A stretch of 18,992 nucleotides of DNA from assembly GCA_903865465.1 (NCBI GenBank), contig CAIPJU010000117.1, forward strand, positions 1-18,992, written 5' to 3'. Below are positions 15,743 through 18,992 of this stretch, piece after piece (the first letter of the stretch is position 1; each line of letters begins with the position of its first letter). The translations under genes and the position numbers were made by a program. The DNA comes from an uncultured Bacteroidota bacterium. Lineage in GTDB: Bacteria; Bacteroidota; Bacteroidia; Bacteroidales; VadinHA17. The notes under the pieces are model-generated. The model was not told the DNA's origin. It ran no database searches and worked only from the letters and a program-made list of their open reading frames with translations.

Positions 15743-15875
15743 TTAACCACGGAGTTGCACGAAGTGACAACGGAGTTACACTGTTTCTAAATCTCAATGC
15801 TGTTTAAGTACCTGGAGCCAGATTTCTGATTTATTCCGTGAAACTCCTTTTACCACAGCCTAACTCCGTGGTTAA
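15743..15875. repeat. 133-bp palindromic element with CGGAG/CGAAG units
   Basis: The ends are a perfect 14-bp inverted repeat, TTAACCACGGAGTT (15743-15756) and AACTCCGTGGTTAA (15862-15875). The left arm continues with CACGAAG and CGGAGTTACA units. The right arm, read on the minus strand, continues with AAAGGAG and TTTCACGG units. It sits between two convergent genes, between their terminators, and contains no coding frame. In design (TTAACC ends plus repeated short purine-rich units) it is the sister of the element at 8780-8883, differing mainly by CACGGAG in place of CGCAGAG. Confidence 0.65.
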
Positions 15876-15933
15876 AAAAGAATTAATTCCTGGTCTGACT
15901 CAGTAAAATAGAGCACATCCCGGTATCAATAAT

Positions 15934-15962
15934 AAAAAAGGGCCCATCCCTGGACCCCTTTT
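15934..15962 (-). terminator. Rho-independent terminator of the EF-G paralog
   Basis: On the minus strand AAAAGGG pairs with CCCTTTT (15936-15942 with 15956-15962). The stem continues inward past one bulged G through TCC/GGG to a 6-nt loop, and is followed by a run of six Ts. It begins 22 bp after the stop codon at 15985. Confidence 0.75.
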
Positions 15963-15984
15963 AAATATATTCGAAATCTTATCT

Positions 15985-18141
15985 CTATTCTTCTTCTTCC
16001 TCTTCCGAGTAAGCCTTAATAACTGCATCCTGAACATCACCCGGTACCTGGGCATATTCGGCAAACTTCATGGTGTACACAGCACGTCCTCCGGTTATTG
16101 AACTCAGGGCAGTCGAGTATTTATTCATCTCGGCAAGGGGAACCTTTGCCTTGATAACCTCAAATCTCTTTTCGCTTGCCATGCCGAGAACCATTCCGCG
16201 CCGTCCCTGAAGGTCGCTGATAACATCGCCCATCCTGTCGGAAGGAACCATGATCTCAACATCGTAAACCGGTTCGAGAATTTTCGGACCTGCATTCTTG
16301 AATGCTGTGCTGAAGGCATTTCTTCCGGCCAGCCTGAAGGAAATTTCGTTTGAATCAACAGGGTGCATCTTGCCGTCGTAAACATAGACCCTTATATCTC
16401 TGGCATATGAGCCAGTGAGTGGTCCTATCTCCATCTTTTCCATAATACCCTTAAGAATTGCAGGCATGAAACGTGCATCGATCGATCCGCCGACAATACT
16501 GTTTACATAAACCAGTTTTCCACCCCAGGGCAGTGAAACCTCTTCCTTGTCACGCACGGCGATCTTAACATCTTTGCCGTTGATCTTCATCATGGTCTGT
16601 TCCTTGGAACCCTCTTCATAAGGCTCTATTATCATATGAACCTCACCAAACTGTCCGGCGCCACCCGACTGTTTCTTGTGACGGTAATCGGCCACAGCCG
16701 ATTTGGTAATTGTCTCGCGGTATGGAATCTTGGGAGGATGATAACTTGTGGGGATCTTGTAAAGGTTGTCGAGATGCCACTTCATTATATTTAAATGGTA
16801 TTCGCCCTGGCCATGAACGATGATCTGTTTCAGCTCTTTTGAGTATTCAATGATGATAGTGGGGTCTTCGAGATGGATTTTATTAAGTGATTCCCCTAGT
16901 TTTTCATCGTCACTCTCGCTTTGTGCCTTAATAGCTGTGCGGTATTTCGGATCGGGGAACTGAACGCCTTCGAGTTTCCAATCATTACCCGGAACTGCAA
17001 GGGTATGACCCGTCTTTGTATTTTTAAGTTTTACGAATGCTCCGATATCGCCTGTGTGGAGTTCCGGAACCTTGGTCCTGTTCTTGCCGGCACAAACATA
17101 GAGCTGGGAGAGTCTCTCCTTTGTATTATTGTTATTGTTAACAACATCGAGGTTCTCATGGACTTTACCTGAATAGACCCTGAAATAGTTGATTTCACCA
17201 ATATGCTCTTCGATGGCTGATTTGAAAACATAAACTGCAGCATGTCCGGCCGGATTTGGTTTCACCTCTTCCCCTTTTGTGTTTTTTATAGGGGGCATGT
17301 CAGCAATTGAAGGAGCCACGTTTACAATGAATTCCATTAAGCGGTCAACGCCGATATTATATTTTGAAGATACGCAAAAAACAGGGATCAGTCCCCTTGA
17401 GGCAAGCCCCTTTGAAATACCTTTTCTGATCTCATCTTCCGAGAGGGTGTCGTTGGCGAAGAAAATCTCCATCAGTGATTCGTCGCTTTCGGCAGCTTTT
17501 TCTATCAGAGCTGAATGAAGTTCTTCAGCGCGGTCGGCCTGAGCGGCAGGAATGTCGAGAACTTCGGCTTTTCCACCATCTTTGGCATAACGTAGCATCT
17601 TCATCTTCAGAACGTCGATAATGGCATTGAAACCCACACCCTCATTAACCGGGAACTGGATAACCACAATGTCGCTGCTGAGTCGTTCTTTCATCATCTC
17701 AAGCGCCTTCTCGAAATGAGCTTTCTCGTGATCGAGTCCGTTTACTACGAGGATGACAGGTTTATTTGCCTTCTCGGTATGCCTGAAATGGATCTCGGTA
17801 CCAACCTCAACACCATTCTGAACATTTATTGTCATGACGGCAGTATCGGTAGCAAAGAGCGAAGAGATAACCCCGCCGCTGAAGTCGTCGAGACCAGGCG
17901 TGTCAAGAATATTGATCTTCTTGTTTTGGAATTCTGTGTAAAGAACCGTCGAAAAGATAGTGTTTCCGTTCTCCTGTTCAATTGGTCGATAATCTGAAAC
18001 AGTGTTTTTAGCTTCGATGGTTCCTCTTCGTTCGATAACGCCGCCGTTAAAAAGCATTGCTTCCGCAAGGGTAGTTTTACCCGAACCCGAGTTACCCAGC
18101 AGGGCTATGTTTTTAATCTGGTCCGCCTGGTATGTTTTCAT
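15985..18141 (-). CDS. EF-G paralog (EF-G2-like), predicted poor or absent GTP hydrolysis
   Basis: A 718-residue translation factor with all five EF-G domains. In the G domain, G1 is GNSGSGKTT (16-24) and the switch-I threonine is kept at Thr61 (ENGNTI in place of ERGITI). G3 is DTPGLDDF (80-87), where canonical EF-G has DTPGHVDF; the catalytic His is Leu. G4 is NGLD (134-137) instead of NKxD. Domain IV keeps YRHKKQSGGAGQFGEV and the tip GKMHPVDSNE with its histidine, so ribosome binding in the translocase position is likely. The C-terminus is a run of glutamates. It closely resembles, as I recall, Bacteroides thetaiotaomicron EF-G2, reported to support translation without GTPase activity and to be induced by carbon limitation. 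It is divergent from rpsL-rpsG; the true fusA probably follows rpsG outside the window. Confidence 0.92.
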   Translation of the reverse strand: MKTYQADQIKNIALLGNSGSGKTTLAEAMLFNGGVIERRGTIEAKNTVSDYRPIEQENGNTIFSTVLYTEFQNKKINILDTPGLDDFSGGVISSLFATDTAVMTINVQNGVEVGTEIHFRHTEKANKPVILVVNGLDHEKAHFEKALEMMKERLSSDIVVIQFPVNEGVGFNAIIDVLKMKMLRYAKDGGKAEVLDIPAAQADRAEELHSALIEKAAESDESLMEIFFANDTLSEDEIRKGISKGLASRGLIPVFCVSSKYNIGVDRLMEFIVNVAPSIADMPPIKNTKGEEVKPNPAGHAAVYVFKSAIEEHIGEINYFRVYSGKVHENLDVVNNNNNTKERLSQLYVCAGKNRTKVPELHTGDIGAFVKLKNTKTGHTLAVPGNDWKLEGVQFPDPKYRTAIKAQSESDDEKLGESLNKIHLEDPTIIIEYSKELKQIIVHGQGEYHLNIMKWHLDNLYKIPTSYHPPKIPYRETITKSAVADYRHKKQSGGAGQFGEVHMIIEPYEEGSKEQTMMKINGKDVKIAVRDKEEVSLPWGGKLVYVNSIVGGSIDARFMPAILKGIMEKMEIGPLTGSYARDIRVYVYDGKMHPVDSNEISFRLAGRNAFSTAFKNAGPKILEPVYDVEIMVPSDRMGDVISDLQGRRGMVLGMASEKRFEVIKAKVPLAEMNKYSTALSSITGGRAVYTMKFAEYAQVPGDVQDAVIKAYSEEEEEE

Positions 18142-18194
18142 GTTTTACAGGATTTATATTATACTTATTTTATATATGCTCCTATGGAGATTGA

Positions 18195-18202
18195 CAAAAA
18201 TA
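18195..18202 (-). promoter_or_regulatory. Bacteroidota-type -7 element of the EF-G paralog
   Basis: On the minus strand TATTTTTG, a full match to TAnnTTTG. The predicted leader is about 45 nt and begins close to a small hairpin, CTCC-ATA-GGAG (18179-18189 on the plus strand). No good -33 TTG at the usual distance. Confidence 0.5.
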
Positions 18203-18464
18203 ACAATTTTTTAAAACAGATTAAGAAAGTGGCGAGAATTACAAAAATTTTTATTTCCTTTGCGCCAGATTTAAAAACACAGGAGTACCGGTCTTTCTTT
18301 CAGAGTAAGTTTACAAAACGTTTTTCAAAGAGAAAGGTCGGGAAGTAACCTGACGACGACTTACAATTTTAATTGTAAAATATATTTTTGAGCATGTTCT
18401 CTGTCACGATTATAGTGGTCTGACGGATTGGACATTAAATAGTGTAAAAAAAATATTTACTTGT
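18203..18464 (+). other. Gene-free upstream region of rpsL with palindrome and possible second promoter
   Basis: No coding frame is convincing here. Visible signals: TTCCTTTG at 18255-18262 (one mismatch from TAnnTTTG); AAAACGTTTT (palindrome near 18326); a small hairpin TCGGG/CCTGA near 18348-18363; the perfect 18-bp palindrome TTACAATT-TT-AATTGTAA (18361-18378); and directly after it TATTTTTG (18383-18390), a full -7 match. These could be an upstream promoter with operator for the ribosomal operon, or a structured leader or small RNA. I cannot match it to a known RNA family. Confidence 0.35.
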
Positions 18465-18496
18465 TTGTAAATTATTAAATAAAAACAATACCTTTG
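18464..18496 (+). promoter_or_regulatory. Main promoter of the rpsL-rpsG (str) operon
   Basis: TTTG (18464-18467) as the -33 element and TACCTTTG (18489-18496) as the -7 element, 21 nt apart: the best complete Bacteroidota promoter in the window. Transcription would begin near 18503, giving an AT-rich leader of about 40 nt with no strong Shine-Dalgarno (AAAGGAAA near 18511 is too far from the ATG at 18543). Confidence 0.7.
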
Positions 18497-18542
18497 CAAT
18501 CCATTTTTCAAAGGAAAATTAATGCTAAAATAAATTGGATAT

Positions 18543-18938
18543 ATGCCGACAATTCAGCAGTTAGTTAGAAAGGGCAGGAAGAAACTGGTAGACAAAAGTA
18601 AGGCACCTGCTTTGGATTCATGTCCTCAGAGGAGGGGAGTTTGTGTGCGTGTTTATACAACAACACCCAAGAAGCCTAATTCTGCTATGAGGAAGGTGGC
18701 CAGGGTTAGGCTGACCAACCAGAAAGAAGTAAACGCTTATATTCCCGGTGAGGGTCATAACCTGCAGGAACACTCCATAGTTCTTATAAGGGGTGGCAGG
18801 GTGAAAGATCTGCCGGGTGTGCGTTATCACCTTGTTAGCGGTGCTCTCGACACCTCAGGAGTTGACGGTCGTACCCAGAGAAGATCAAAATACGGAGCTA
18901 AAAAGCCTAAAGAAACAACAGTAAAAGGTAAAAAATAA
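18543..18938 (+). CDS. rpsL: 30S ribosomal protein S12
   Basis: A 131-residue S12, full length. It begins MPTIQQLVRKGRKK and contains the invariant decoding-site segment VYTTTPKKPNSAMRK and the second loop GRVKDLPGVRYH. Lys43 and Lys88, the positions at which streptomycin-resistance changes are classically found, are both the wild-type lysine. S12 helps monitor codon-anticodon pairing and contacts EF-Tu and EF-G on the 30S subunit. The C-terminal tail is Lys-rich. Its stop codon overlaps the rpsG start in TAATG, so the two are translationally coupled as the front of the str operon. Confidence 0.99.
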   Translation: MPTIQQLVRKGRKKLVDKSKAPALDSCPQRRGVCVRVYTTTPKKPNSAMRKVARVRLTNQKEVNAYIPGEGHNLQEHSIVLIRGGRVKDLPGVRYHLVSGALDTSGVDGRTQRRSKYGAKKPKETTVKGKK

Positions 18939-18992
18939 TGAGAAAGGCAAAACCAAAGAAGAGGATTCTGTTGCCGGATCCAAAGTACAAGG
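18938..18992 (+). CDS. rpsG: 30S ribosomal protein S7 (N-terminal part, cut by the window end)
   Basis: The ATG at 18938 shares its A with the rpsL stop (TAATG). The 18 visible codons read MRKAKPKKRILLPDPKYK, the characteristic start of bacterial S7, which nucleates assembly of the 30S head. The frame runs off the end of the window. A canonical fusA and tuf would be expected downstream. Confidence 0.93.
   Translation, partial: MRKAKPKKRILLPDPKYK

Noticed and set aside
15743..15875. CRISPR-like array or insertion-sequence end
   Set aside because: The units are too short and irregular, there are no spacers of constant length and no cas or transposase gene; a palindromic intergenic repeat fits better.
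15985..18141. Tetracycline-resistance ribosomal protection protein (TetM/TetQ type)
   Set aside because: These are EF-G relatives with DTPGHMDF and NKxD motifs and no divergence of this kind; the length, N-terminus and domain IV tip fit EF-G2-type proteins instead.
18543..18938. Streptomycin-resistance substitutions in S12
   Set aside because: Lys43 and Lys88 are both the wild-type residues.

Overview
The window looks like a chromosomal stretch from a member of the Bacteroidota, probably Bacteroidales-like. One protein carries a type IX secretion (type B) C-terminal sorting domain. Start codons generally lack a good Shine-Dalgarno sequence. Several genes are preceded by the Bacteroidota-type -7 element TAnnTTTG. 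The gene content also fits: a DUF4412-type secreted protein, a PG0541-family protein after an RND pump, and an EF-G paralog of the Bacteroides EF-G2 kind. Nothing indicates a phage, plasmid, insertion sequence or CRISPR array.

Layout. Positions 1-1394 (+) hold the end of an integral membrane protein and a secreted DUF4412-like protein. A PcrA/UvrD helicase faces them (1405-3693, -). Positions 3832-5464 (+) hold a stand-alone L-rhamnose-mutarotase-family enzyme and a PKD-domain T9SS cargo protein. Position 5512-5928 (-) is a small DUF1761 membrane protein. Positions 6018-8709 (-) form a tight three-gene operon, in transcription order RidA-family deaminase, DSD1-like PLP enzyme (D-serine dehydratase/D-threonine aldolase fold) and M19 dipeptidase. 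It reads as a D-amino-acid or dipeptide breakdown module.

A divergent promoter region (8710-9084) holds a 104-bp palindromic repeat element and several candidate operators. It leads into a five-gene efflux operon (9085-15661, +): TetR regulator, TolC-type outer-membrane channel, lipoprotein membrane-fusion adaptor, RND permease and a PII-like PG0541-family protein. A good terminator follows, then a second, related 133-bp palindromic element and the terminator of the opposing gene.

The right end (15985-18992) is translation machinery. An EF-G paralog on the minus strand lacks the catalytic histidine of the G3 motif and has an altered G4 motif. It is transcribed away from rpsL-rpsG, the start of the classical str operon. 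The 401-bp region between them holds promoters for both sides, a perfect palindrome and possibly a structured leader.

The most rewarding points are the predicted non-hydrolysing EF-G, the RidA/DSD/dipeptidase operon, the PII-like protein tied to an RND pump, and the two palindromic elements built from short CGGAG/CGAAG-type units.
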